27,660 bases of DNA from Ophiothrix spiculata (GCA_000969725.1 JXSR01S072979.1); one strand, 5' to 3'; shown: positions 9,691 to 19,593, numbered from the stretch's first letter. Made by a program: numbers and translations. The notes: generated by a model not told the origin, from the letters alone.

Positions 9691-10659
9691 GTTTGATTTC
9701 TAAGGCAATTATTTATTATCATGCTTATAGCTCAAAGCTCTATCAAAGTTACTGAATGCATTGCCTTGTGTTTCTACAATACCATGCCACATTCCACTTC
9801 AAAATATTCCATACGGTTATGTTTTAACAATGCAAAATGCGAAGGGATCATGGTTACGGAAGGACGGTTACGGAAGGACAACTTGTCCGCTGATTTTTGG
9901 GTGCACTGAACCGTAAAGCCTGGTCAGGATTAACAAATAATACCACCTCATGTGTAAATTTGATCCTTATTTAAGCCATTTAGAACAATAACACCCAAGT
10001 AAACTATCAAGAGAGGGTTGAAAAAATTAAATAAAAATTGCTACTTTTCATTTTGAAAATCAAGAAATTTGACCAAAAATTAGGTTTTTTTTAAAGAAAT
10101 TGCATAGACAATTTTGTTCAGTCGTTTCAAAATTAGGTTTATATTAAAGAGCTTAAAATAGCTTTCTTTTGATACCAAATATATGATTGTAGCCTTTTTT
10201 ATTGAATAGTTACATCCTTTTTTCAAATTTTTTCTCATGTCCACTTTTGCGTGGAAATGGCCATATGGTAATTCAACACATGTGTGATTTAGCGCGAAAT
10301 TTTATTTGATCTCAACTCAGTGATATTTGAATTCACTTGTCATTTTGACGTCACGACCAAATGTTTGATAGAAAAAAAATTGTATGAAGACCGACTATGG
10401 TTTGGCTCTAAATTTCAGTTCTACAGCATGCAAACAATTTTTCTTTTAACACCCCGTGACTTGAATATTTAGCCTAAGTAGCCCAACAATAGGAATCTTA
10501 GCTTCCAACTTCCAGCTATTTACATCATTCGGATTTCCCAATAGATAGTTTTTATGACCACAAAAGACATATATAGTTAAGTACTTAGAGTTAGTTTGGT
10601 ATAATTCTTTTGTTTTATGTAATATATGTAGGTTGGCTGTAACATTCCTCACGATAGTA
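9691..10659. other. Intron sequence with a 14-bp tandem pair
   Basis: Non-coding A+T-rich sequence. The only structure seen is a direct tandem pair GGTTACGGAAGGAC at about 9851-9879. Short open frames have no recognisable features. Confidence 0.45.
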
Positions 10660-11875
10660 TCATTGGCCAAACGAGTCATAAATACCAGAATTTCTCCTAG
10701 GTGAAATCAATTTCTCCTAGGTGAAATTTCAGCCAATGGCAGTTCTCTTTACAGATCTTATTTCTAAAAGACTGAATCTGATTTGATAAAATTCTCCTAG
10801 GAGAATTTCACAATTTCTCCTAGGCGAAATTAATTTCTCCTAGCAGAAAATGAATTTCTCCTAGGAGGAATTGCTAATTTCTCCTAGGAGAAATTGAGTT
10901 CTGGCCGAACGGTCATAAGTGTTTAATTTATCCATGCAGAAATTAATAAGTTTCTCCTAGGAGAAATTAATATCACCTAGGAGAATTTCAGCCAATGAGA
11001 GCGCTCCTTTGACTGAATTTCTCCTAGGAGAAATTCAGCCGAACGTAGCGTTCTCATTGGCTGCAATTTCTCCTAGGAGAAATTCAGCCAAACCGAGCGT
11101 TCTCATTGGCTGAAATTCTCCTAGGAGAAATTAATTTCACCTAGGAGAATTTCAGCCAATGAGAGCGCTACTTTGACTGAATTTCTCCTAGGAGAAATTC
11201 AGCCGAACGGAGCGTTCTTATTGGCTGCAATTTCTCCTAGGAGAAATTCAGCCAAACCGAGCGTTCTCATTGGCTGAAATTCTCCTAGGAGAAATTAATT
11301 TTACCTAGGAGAATTTCAGCCAATGAGAGCAATCCTTTGACTGAATTTCTCCTAGGAGAAATTCAGCCGAACGGAGCGTTCTAATTGGCTGCAATTTCTC
11401 CTATGAGAAATTCAGCCAAACCGAGCATTCTCATTGACTGAAATTCTCCTAGGAGAAATTAAATTGCAATTTCTCCTAGGAGAAATTCAGCAAAACGGAG
11501 CGTTCTCATTGGCTGCAATTCCAGCCAATTACAGCACTCCTTTTGATCTGAATTTCTCCTAGGAGAAATTCAGTAAAAGGAGCCCTCTCATTGGCTGGAT
11601 TTTCTCTGAGGAGAAATTTTGAGTAGTTATGACTCCTACGGCCACCTTTGGTGTATCAAATTTCTCCTAGGAGAAATTTGATCAATTATCTTAATAAGTG
11701 AGCTATGATTGACTAGAATTTTGCCTAGGAGAAATTAAGATTAAACGAGCGCTATCATTGGCTGTAATTTCTCATAGGTTAAATTAATTTCACCTAGGAG
11801 AAATTAATTTCACCTAGGAGAAATTCAATTTCTCCTAGGAGAAATTCTAGTAGTTATGACTTGTTTGGCCAATGA
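10660..11875. mobile_element. Palindrome-array foldback element with TA flanks
   Basis: The left end TCATTGGCCAAACGAGTCATAA and right end, its near-exact reverse complement, form terminal inverted repeats. They are flanked by TA at 10658-10659 and 11876-11877 and continue inward into ATTTCTCCTAGG. The interior holds about 25 CCTAGG-centred sites, most of them perfect or near-perfect copies of the palindrome TTTCTCCTAGGAGAAA. They are separated by short spacers of CAGCCAATGAGAGCG or its reverse complement CGTTCTCATTGGCTG, which echo the terminal CATTGGC. A 164-bp higher-order unit repeats from 11011. No coding frame. It ends 49 bp upstream of the EGF3 exon. Confidence 0.8.
11011..11460. repeat. 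164-bp higher-order repeat (about 2.7 copies)
   Basis: The landmark GACTGAATTTCTCC occurs at 11011, 11175 and 11339, exactly 164 bp apart. Each unit holds four CCTAGG palindromes in the same order and the spacer series CAGCCGAACG, GCTGCAATTT, CAGCCAAACCGAGC and TAATTT(C/T)ACC. The third unit decays after about 120 bp (one palindrome mutated to CCTATG). Confidence 0.85.
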
Positions 11876-11924
11876 TACACCAGGGTTTATTTCATTATCT
11901 TTCCAATTTTCCTCACTTAAATAG

Positions 11925-12053
11925 TGTGTGAGCCTGGGTTCTACGGAGCAGATTGTAAACAAACTTGTCATTGCAAGGGAGAATGTAAGCGTGACACAGG
12001 AGAATGTGATGTATTGGGATGTCAACCGCCATGGTCTGGGATTAATTGTCAGT
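11925..12053 (+). CDS. Tie-like receptor, EGF-like exon 3
   Basis: Internal exon of 129 nt after CTTAAATAG and before the strong donor GTAAGT, phase 1 at both ends. It encodes CEPGFYGADCKQTCHC, then KGECKRDTGECDVLGCQPPWSGINCQ, with eight cysteines. 'C.PGFYG.DCK..C.C..GE.C' followed by 'GC.C.PGW.G..C' is the pattern of the third Tie EGF module; one expected cysteine position is shifted (GCQPPW). The junction with exon 2 makes Val before CEPGF. Oddity: the exon ends in T, so splicing directly to the FN3 exons at 14802, 19238 or 24928 would create TAA or TAG, while joining to 15961 or 21840 would give TCG (Ser). A further exon or exon skipping is therefore required. Confidence 0.85.
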
Positions 12054-13100
12054 GTAAGTTAAGGCAAAGACTATCCAAGTGTTAGAGCTTTCAGGTCGTA
12101 ATTAGGAGGGCTACTAGGTAGGGGGATGAGAGTCTCACATCTTCCTTTTTCATCAAGATCCCAAAATCTCAAAAAATCTATCCAAAACTTCACATAACTT
12201 ATTTCTTAGGTTTAAAAAATAATTTGGAGATGTTTTATTGCAAAACTGTCAAAACACCCTTTCACTTTTTCGAAAACGAACATTTGAAATTAAAGTCGAC
12301 ACCCCTTTTTAGAACTTCTTGTTTCTTATAAAAAAATATGCATAAACCGTAAACTAAAAATAAGAACTATATAATGATAAAAGAGCTATCATTATCGGGT
12401 TCTATAATCAACCAATTGACAACCAGTAATTACTTGAAGGATGACCAAAGTAAATGAAGTACATCTGATGACGTCACCTCCATCTAGCATCAAGGTCTGC
12501 ATCAACATGGTTTTTTGTAAACCTAGCACTAACAGGTAATATGAGAGACCCAACTCATGACCCCTTATGACTCGGCTCAAAACACGAGTTTGGTGTCTCT
12601 GTGTTTTAACAGTGCATTTAGAGTCCAACATAATCACAAACGTGACATCAATCTATATAAAATCTTCACATTTGCAGTCTTTACAAAAAGCCTACATATA
12701 TTTACTTTGCAGATGTTCACTTTTTTGGTATAAGCATTACTATTTACATACAAGTAGGTATAATTAGCCCCATAGTTCATATAATTTCTCTATATTTGGC
12801 CCGATTTAATGTCAATGATTGAGATACTGAACTGGGTAGGCCTACAGTCGTTGTGATATTTACGTATGAATTGGAATTCCCCTTTCCTGTTGCAGTTATA
12901 CTATGATTGTATGAGGTGGGCTTTGATCAAAAGGTACAATAAAACCAAAACGGTATAAAAATACTGATGTCTGTTTTTTGCATAAGGTACAATATCAGTT
13001 TATGGAGCAGGTGTACTTTGCTAAAAAATATTCGGTCGTATGGATGTAAATCTGCATATTGATACTAACATTATAATGTTCTACTTTATTCAAAAATTCC
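12054..13100. other. Intron after EGF3; no Ig exon seen
   Basis: Vertebrate Tie genes have an Ig domain between EGF3 and the first FN3. I looked for a phase-1 exon with paired cysteines and a Y-x-C strand in this interval and found none. The longest open frame (12567-12767) has no domain character. Confidence 0.45.
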
Positions 13101-13176
13101 TTACATCTTGCGACACCTCATCTCGGGTTGTTTTGACTGGCTCCTCAAATATTCTTTGATGAAGTGAACTGTGCAA
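13100..13176 (+). other. Recurrent donor-ending block, copy 1 (possible microexon)
   Basis: The sequence ends GAAG|TGAACTGTGCAA|GTAAGTA. It is related to 17588-17690 and 23552-23640 by the shared 'atctcgg' and ending '(A/G)ACTGT(A/G)CAA|GTAAGTA'. The only in-frame AG acceptor gives a 12-nt exon (13165-13176), phase 1-1, encoding x-Asn-Cys-Ala. Spliced between EGF3 and the FN3 exon at 14802 it would replace the stop codon by Leu-Asn-Cys-Ala-Lys. There is no transcript evidence, so this is a candidate only. Confidence 0.3.
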
Positions 13177-13482
13177 GTAAGTACACTTTAACAGAGGTAT
13201 CATTGTTTTCCTGACAAATGTAAATTAATCCAAGATAGGATATTGTAGCTTTTAAACTAGGTCGTTTAAGGTATACTATACCAGCGCTTACGCTCTGAAT
13301 CATTAAATAATTATTTCAAGTTTATTTCTTCAATTTTATTTCTTCCTATATTATGCATTCAAACAATTCAAATGAAAAAAATCAATTGTGACGGAAATTA
13401 TAGATTTCTCAAGAATTGTTTTGATCATAGTTTTAAAAACTTATAGTATCCATATTTGGAAATGAAACTTTCACAACAAATA

Positions 13483-14681
13483 CAGGGTGTCCCAGAAAAA
13501 AATTACAATCTTTGCATGTAATTTTCTTTGGTTTAACCCTCGTCTTCCTAAACCTTTTTCTGTAACACGTCTTCCTGNNNNNNNNNNNNNNNNNNNNNNN
13601 NNNNNNNNNNNNNNNNNNNNNNNNNNNNNNNNNNNNNNNNNNNNNNNNNNNNNNNNNNNNNNNNNNNNNNNNNNNNNNNNNNNNNNNNNNNNNNNNNNNN
13701 NNNNNNNNNNNNNNNNNNNNNNNNNNNNNNNNNNNNNNNNNNNNNNNNNNNNNNNNNNNNNNNNNNNNNNNNNNNNNNNNNNNNNNNNNNNNNNNNNNNN
13801 NNNNNNNNNNNNNNNNNNNNNNNNNNNNNNNNNNNNNNNNNNNNNNNNNNNNNNNNNNNNNNNNNNNNNNNNNNNNNNNNNNNNNNNNNNNNNNNNNNNN
13901 NNNNNNNNNNNNNNNNNNNNNNNNNNNNNNNNNNNNNNNNNNNNNNNNNNNNNNNNNNNNNNNNNNNNNNNNNNNNNNNNNNNNNNNNNNNNNNNNNNNN
14001 NNNNNNNNNNNNNNNNNNNNNNNNNNNNNNNNNNNNNNNNNNNNNNNNNNNNNNNNNNNNNNNNNNNNNNNNNNNNNNNNNNNNNNNNNNNNNNNNNNNN
14101 NNNNNNNGAAAGTATGTAAAGTTTATATTTTATAGCCCATGAATTGAACCTTCAGCACCCGTTTGTTTCATTTTAATCGGTAATGTACAACACAAGTTAT
14201 GCTTTGTCAATATGTGAATGTAAAACGTTCGGGTCCAATTTCACAAGTTTGTAAGTTCCCCTTAATGAAGCTCTATTGATTATTGACATTGATCTGCTCA
14301 CTCAACCGTAATAATGTTTACTAAGTTATTACGTACACGCTCTCTTTTTTTACTTTTTTTCTCTTTTATATGTGCTGAAAAAATTAACAAAAATGATGGG
14401 AAAATGAGACAGATATGATAAGTTTTACAAGGTGACCCAATTAGATTCCATTCAGAAACACCCCTACTTTACGGCCAATAATCATGAAATTGGACAAAAT
14501 ACCACTCAAATATCTGGTGAAACATAACTTTTGTTTTATATTACTGATTGAAATGAAACAAATCATATCTTAAAGTTCAATTCATTGGCTATAAAATGCA
14601 ACTTTTACATACTTTCTGACTATCCGCTAAACCCCAGAAAATTGCACGCAAAGATTGTAAGGTTTTTTCTTGAACACCCTG
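13483..14681. mobile_element. Long inverted-repeat element with TA flanks (contains gap)
   Basis: CAGGGTGTCCCAGAAAAAAA at the left matches the reverse complement of the right end (CAGGGTGTTCAAGAAAAAAC). The similarity continues through 'TTACAATCTTTGC' and 'AATTTTCT'. TA flanks both ends (13481-13482 and 14682-14683). Arms are long: 'gaaagtatgtaaa...ttatagccc', just right of the gap, pairs with about 14595-14618. CAGGGTG ends with TA duplications fit the Tc1/mariner group. No transposase frame is visible. Confidence 0.7.
13578..14107. other. Assembly gap (530 N)
   Basis: A run of 530 N. The 37 bases to its left, 13541-13577, contain 'cgtcttcct' twice at a 27-nt spacing, which suggests the gap begins inside a tandem repeat. 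The length of the gap may be an estimate. Confidence 0.95.
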
Positions 14682-14801
14682 TATATCAATAGTGAGTTGG
14701 AGCAGGAGTCTCCACTAGAAAACTCTGAATAGAAATAGTTTCAACTAAATTAGAAATAAAAATTTGTTTTGGTAACATAGTTTGCTCACCTTTTCATTTA
14801 G

Positions 14802-15101
14802 AACCGAACCAACTTAGAAAACTATCAATTGCTCACGAAGATGGAACAGTTGGTATAGACTGGGAGCCTGAACGAACGCCATGCCTCGAGAAAAAATATA
14901 TAGTGAAGTTGGTGTATACAAATATTGATTGGTGTGGTGAATATGTGGACCAGATTGAAACTCGTCAAACTTATTCAACTTTTGACCAGATAGGATCTGT
15001 CAAGCCTTATTCTAAGCTTATCGTCCGCGTTCATGCTGTTCATAATGATTCATTTCATGGAGAGGTATCTGAAAGTATCATTTATAACAGCAGAGAACAA
15101 G
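14802..15101 (+). CDS. Tie-like receptor, FN3 domain exon A1
   Basis: Internal exon of 300 nt after TTTCATTTAG and before GTACTA, phase 1 at both ends, encoding one extracellular FN3 domain of about 99 residues. It starts PNQLRKLSIAHEDGTVGIDW, has the B-strand Trp, PCLEKKYIVKLVY (strand C), IDWCGEY, and ends with KPYSKLIVRVHAVHNDSF (strands F-G). Two cysteines at PC and WCG are also found in exon A2 and may pair. One N-glycosylation sequon (NDS). It aligns along its whole length with the 300-nt exon A2 at 19238, at roughly 40% by eye. Its last G joins CG of exon B1 to give Ala. Joining straight from EGF3 would give a stop codon. Confidence 0.8.
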
Positions 15102-15600
15102 GTACTAAATAACTGGTAAAAAGGTACATAACTAAATGCGCGAAAGTCGAATTTGCAACAACTGCCACGTGCTATGGCAGATTTTGGCATTTGGGAGACC
15201 AATTAAAACCTGTCTGTTCAAGATATGGATTATTATATATATTATGTACACAAGATATGTTACAATATTTTTGTGCTCTATATCTACATGCAAGTTAAGT
15301 TCAGCTAACTGAACTTCTGAAAGTCATAGATATAGCACAAGAAGCACGTTGACTATCCTTATGTATACTGACGACAATTAGGTCCAATTATTGCAATGAA
15401 TGGCTTCACTTTTTTCATACCTTCACGCCACGACTGATGTATTTCTCACTTTGACAACGACCTGTAAAAAACCTCAAAAGACTCCAGAACGCTTCAGCCC
15501 ATCTTGTCACACTGAATTTAAATGCAGAGATCACATCACTCCAGTGTTATACATGTAGATCCTCCATTGGCCAACTGTGTCTAAGCACGTTAACCTAAAG

Positions 15601-15700
15601 TACTTTATGACGTCATAATTACGTAACGCCTTGACCGATTTTCATGATTTTGGTATCAATAGAAAGAGGAGACTCGTCCCTATATTATGGTATAAAACAA
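15601..15700 (-). repeat. Dispersed repeat with TGACGTCA/TTACGTAA, copy 2
   Basis: Reverse complement of 3525-3595: 'tatgacgtcataattacgta' then 'acgccttgaccg' and 'ttggtatcaatag'. It sits in the intron between FN3 exons A1 and B1. Confidence 0.65.
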
Positions 15701-15960
15701 CCACAATTTTGGCGCGTCATAGTAGAAAATACCTTAAGTGGAAAATTTAGCAGAAATTTGTTTTTCGGCAAAAATTAAAAAAAAAAAATCAAAAATTCGT
15801 TATTCACAATTTGTTCATGGGTTTCATGGCATTTTATTTATGAATTAAATTAAATATATTTATTATATACCATGTCGACCCTTATCCTGACACCCTGAAA
15901 CTGGTCTTGCATCAACAAAATACAGCATTTACATAATTGTTCTTTTTATTTTGCTTTTAG

Positions 15961-16248
15961 CGCCATCAAAACCTCCTATGGAAGTTAAAACAGATACTAC
16001 TGAAACAGACCTGTCTTTTACATGGGACGACCCACCATGTGGATCTAGACATGGTTTAATACGAGGATACTATTATCGCCTGAATACAACTAATGGGGAG
16101 TTACTGCGGTCTGGGGATACTTCAACTGCTATTGTTCGTTTTCCAGATTTTAACTACAATGACTATTCGTTTGAGGTCGCAGCATATACATCAGAAGGCA
16201 TTGGTCCATATTCAGAACCCCTAAATGGTACATTTGATCAATTACCAG
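15961..16248 (+). CDS. Tie-like receptor, FN3 domain exon B1
   Basis: Internal exon of 288 nt after TTGCTTTTAG and before GTAAGA, phase 1 at both ends. It encodes PSKPPMEVKTDTTETDLSFT, then WDDPPCGSRHGLIRGYYYRL, NTTNGELL, and FEVAAYTSEGIGPYSEPLNG. These are the A, B, C, F and G strands of a classical FN3 domain, with the core Trp, GY and Y-x-F-x-V-x-A-x(3)-EGIGPYS signature. Sequons are NTT and NGT. It has one unpaired-looking cysteine (PPC). Exon B2 (21840) is about 86% identical in protein. Junctions give Ala at the start and Glu (G+AG) into A2. Confidence 0.85.
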
Positions 16249-16700
16249 GTAAGATTTTAATCATCATTCAACTTAGAATAATAAAATGACATAATTTGAT
16301 TCACCGGTAGTCATGTGTTGATACGGTACAGGCTATTAACTTAATGAAGAAATTTGTGAATAATCGTCAACATTGTTCTTGTAGTTTTGCAGATCTGACT
16401 CATAAACATGAGGCCATGAGTTCAAGCACCGTGTGTTTGTTTATTTTCAATTCTTTTTAACGTATATTGTTTTCCATGTGACCCATACTATATGTATTAT
16501 ATAGTTCTCGCATGTTTTCTACGTGCACTTTGTTTCCTGCGTCTAAAAACAAACATATCTTTCTTTCATTTTGTCTGTTTGGGATTGGGATAAGCCCGAC
16601 TTTCTCTCAAATATTATACGTGATAAAGACAATATCAAAGGATCACGAATCACAAGCTATTCTTTATAAAGGATTTTTTTTTCTTCACATTTCTCTCAGC
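16249..16700 (+). repeat. Duplicated intron segment after B1
   Basis: Collinear with 22104-22480: shared 'aataaaatgac(a/g)', 'aatttgattcaccg', 'gtgttgatacg', 'catgtgaccc', 'ctttgtttcctgcgtc' and 'aaacaaa...atcttt'. This shows that intron and exon were duplicated together. Non-coding. Confidence 0.75.
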
Positions 16701-16989
16701 GCGATAAAAGTAAAGTTGTTTTATTTATTTCGTAGAGGTTATTGTTGACTTTTTAGAAAGAACATCTTTATGCTCTGTTAGCTTCATGAATTAATTGAAG
16801 CTTGCAATTATGCAAAGAATAAGGACAATTCTTTGTCACTCTTCTAACGTATAATAAATGCTCGTATCTCATTTGATTTTTTTTAATTATAATCCGAACC
16901 CAAATTTGTGAAGAATGCCGACATAAAGAGTATTTCGTAGAACACATAATGTTCCCCCTTTTGTATTGAAGGCCCGTAAACACAATAAA

Positions 16990-17370
16990 TGATCCTAAAA
17001 TGACCTCAGATGACTTTTCGTCAACTTCCTAAACTACCTCTTACCTCAAAAGAGATTTTGACCTTGAATGACCTGATCCCACTTTAACTGTTGACATAAC
17101 CTAGGCCAAGGCTTATCCATACTATATACAAGTTTAGTCCATGCTATTTATGGATGAAGAATTATGGCATATTTATGGTTGAAGATTTATGGCAATGACC
17201 TTCTCGGATGAATTTAGGCCGACTTTTGAACAGTTTTGATTTAAGCTTATACAATTTGAGTGACCTTGCTTGAACCTCCAAAAATGCGTTCCAAACTGTT
17301 CCAAACCTGAACTTTATCATGTCACAATATATTCATCACCGTATGCTTTATGTTTCTTTAACCTTCGTCC
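16990..17370. repeat. TGACCT-rich dispersed repeat, second copy
   Basis: Shares with 160-560 the sequence of blocks 'aaatgacctcagatgac', 'ttgaccttgaatgacc', 'cttatccat', and 'catgtcac(c/a)a'. More decayed than the copy at the window start. Confidence 0.55.
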
Positions 17371-17419
17371 ACCTATTACGGATCGTCGCCGATTAGTCCA
17401 AAACGCAAAACAAAGTGAT

Positions 17420-17580
17420 CCCAGGCATTTAAGTAATTGTTTTTACATCCTTTGTGGTCATTTTGATGAAAAAAAACTCGGGGGTACCGCCTTATGTGGG
17501 GGTAGGGTAAGCCGTCAAAGTCCGTGGGTAGGGTGGTGGTAACCCCCCCCCCCCTATATAAAAAGTCGCCATTTTGAAAA
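17420..17580 (-). repeat. Dispersed repeat, inverted copy of 3745-3930
   Basis: Reverse complement shares 'atggcgac/gcgatt', C-rich 'ccccccc', 'tttgacggcttaccctaccc', and 'catcaaaatgaccacaaagg' through 'aatgcctgg'. It includes a C11 run at about 17544. Confidence 0.6.
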
Positions 17581-17587
17581 AAAAAAT

Positions 17588-17690
17588 CAATTTTCTTATT
17601 ACATTCATGATGTTTGTGCTTCCTAATCTCGGACTGGTTTCCCGGCTGGTTTCATAGGCAATCAACTCTATCTGTTTATGGACTGTACAA
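17588..17690 (+). other. Recurrent donor-ending block, copy 2
   Basis: 'tcaattttcttattacattc', then 'atgtttgtgctt', 'atctcggact', ending GGACTGTACAA|GTAAGTA. It is about 85-90% identical to copy 3 over its first 50 bases and again at the donor; the sequence downstream of the GT diverges at once. Copy 3's AG acceptor is mutated here; the nearest AG (17657) would give a 33-nt phase 1-1 exon (NQLYLFMDCT). Exon status is unproven. Confidence 0.3.
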
Positions 17691-17997
17691 GTAAGTATAA
17701 CTATAACTCTTGAACATTTATCAGTTAATACATTCTTTTCATTGTAAAAACAGCGGAGACGCCTAAAAGTATTATTGACTACTTGCGAATGTGTCTATAG
17801 TCAAGTACAGTCACGCGGGTATGCTTTATGTGTTGCCCCTGTGTGTAACCCCTGTGTGTTTTACACACACGTGTGGAAAGTACTAAAAACTCCCGCATGG
17901 TAGCATTAATTTGTTGTTTTTTAGATTTATTTTCAATTATTTATATTTTGACTTTTTGATGTGTAGCAAAACAAATACAATATGGTTTATTTCGCAT

Positions 17998-18097
17998 AAG
18001 TATTGCAAAATACTGTCCCACCGTGTTAGATGACCACGTCTCCCTCCCGAGGCGTCTCGATCATCCAACACCTCGGGGACAGTATTTTGCGATACTT
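17998..18097. repeat. 100-nt hairpin
   Basis: AAGTATTGCAAAATACTGTC at the left pairs with GACAGTATTTTGCGATACTT at the right. The pairing continues inward with gaps through 'gtgttagatga' and 'tcatccaacac' to a loop near 'ctccctcccgagg'. It could be a tiny foldback MITE; the size also suits a pre-miRNA-like hairpin. Confidence 0.6.
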
Positions 18098-18249
18098 GTA
18101 AGTACTTGTCCGTAATTATAAGTCCCATTGGATTTTAGAATAGTTCTAATTCGGTCTTTATATTCGTTCATTTGTGGTTGTTGTTTAGGTAGACGTTACA
18201 ACTTATTTTTTGAAATTTGATTTGATAAAAGTAATTCAATGGGTAATCT

Positions 18250-18420
18250 ACACGGAGTGCAGATCCAAATGCATGCGTATCTCCGAGATCCAGATCTGAG
18301 ATCCGCATCTCCATAGACTGCTCTGTACGCAGAGTGCTGTAGGGACAGCAGATCCAGATCTGACGCCTGTGTAGCCACAGGCAAAGCGGCTTAAGGAGAT
18401 GCGCATTCATCTGGACTTAC
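18250..18420. other. GATC/CAGATC-rich patch
   Basis: Higher G+C than its surroundings, with repeated words 'gatccagatctga', 'gatccgcatctcc' and 'ggagatgcgcat', giving several local palindromes. It is non-coding as far as I can see and sits in the B1-A2 intron. Confidence 0.35.
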
Positions 18421-18625
18421 ACTCCCGAGTAGATTGTCCCAATGTATTTTCCGCCATTTAAACACACTTGGTATAAAAAGGGAAAAGGAACATTTTCCGC
18501 TGATAGAACTAAGTATGTTTAAATTGGATGATAAGTTAAGTGTATAAAGATAAAAAGCTGATAATTTGTGGGTCATGTTTAGAAGTTCGACTTTCTCCAA
18601 GACATTCACTAGTGTACCTTCAATA

Positions 18626-19237
18626 GTAATGACAAATTTGATTTGACATCAAACATTTAATCTTCGAATACTTTGGCTTGATAAATAAAAAATTGAAATC
18701 TAGTTACCCCGTATTAAGATATACACACTAGTCCGAACCATTTGATTTTTCGTTGAAGATATAGAGCTTCCAAAGAAAAAATTTAAGTAAATTGAAAGAT
18801 TTTAGAATTACAATATTGCCAGAACCATTTTACTTCGTTATGGGTTTTTTGCGCGACTTTGGCGTACGATAATCCTACCCAATTAAATAACACAAATTGG
18901 TTCGACCAAAATACCGTCGTTCGTGAGGCTTTCGACGACGTTGGAGACCATCGTGTCTCGAGCGAGCTAGGAACTTCTAATACAACACTAATTACAACAA
19001 CGACGTGTTCGCAAAAACTTACGTCAAATTAGCACGACGTTTATATGCGTTTTTCTACCGCAACATAAGTTATATTAAGAGGAATGAAAAATACAAATTC
19101 GTAAAATTGGATGCAACCAATACTTATACCAAAATTTAAAGGAATGCCTATCAAAATTGAGAGCGCTTAGTTAGAAAACATTTGATATATACAAATAAAA
19201 TGAGGAAACTGATTGTAATCTGCTTCGTTTCATTCAG
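18626..19237. other. Intron before FN3 exon A2
   Basis: The first about 115 bases ('acatcaaacattt...', 'ttgaaatctagtt', 'atatacacacta') are collinear with 24016-24110, marking another co-duplicated intron piece. The rest shows no recognised feature. Confidence 0.5.
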
Positions 19238-19537
19238 AGCCAGAACACCTTACAGCCATTCAATTCGATAATGGAACAGTGAATGTTGACTGGGAGCCAG
19301 ATTCATCGCCGTGTTTTAGGAAAGATTACGAGGTTGACCTGCAATTCAGAAATATTGATGGGTGTGGCGACTTTTCTTCGATCTCGTATAGAACGAATCA
19401 ATCTTATTTGCGAATTGACCGAGAGTTTGTTAAGTCTTATTCTACGCTTGTCCTATCAGCTTATACAGTCCATGAGTCGGATTCCCGAACAGATTATTCA
19501 GATAAATCAGAAACAAGTATTCAAACGAAAGAAGAAG
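19238..19537 (+). CDS. Tie-like receptor, FN3 domain exon A2
   Basis: Internal exon of 300 nt, the same length as A1, after TTTCATTCAG and before GTAATA, phase 1 at both ends. It encodes PEHLTAIQFDNGTVNVDWEP, then SSPCFRKDYEVDLQFRNIDG, CGDF, YRTNQSYL, and KSYSTLVLSAYTVHESDS. The core W, PC...CG pair and the S/T-x-L-x-(V/L)-x-(V/A)-x-(A/T)-V-H strand match A1, so this is a paralogous FN3 module. Two sequons (NGT, NQS). The junction from B1 gives Glu; the junction into B2 gives Ala. There is an AG two bases into the exon (19238-19239), but using it would break phase. Confidence 0.85.
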
Positions 19538-19593
19538 GTAATATTATGAACAACTTGTGTAACTGTGAAAACTTGATGGCCCTTACCAGGCTT

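Noticed and set aside
10689..11848. CRISPR-like array
   Set aside because: The repeated units are palindromes with related, not unique, spacers in an animal intron; no cas genes.
13487..14119. 210-codon open frame
   Set aside because: It is open only because the 530 N are read through; flanks are inverted-repeat transposon sequence.
18168..18609. Minus-strand frames around the GATC-rich patch
   Set aside because: Overlapping frames in different phases with no domain signature; intron sequence between B1 and A2.
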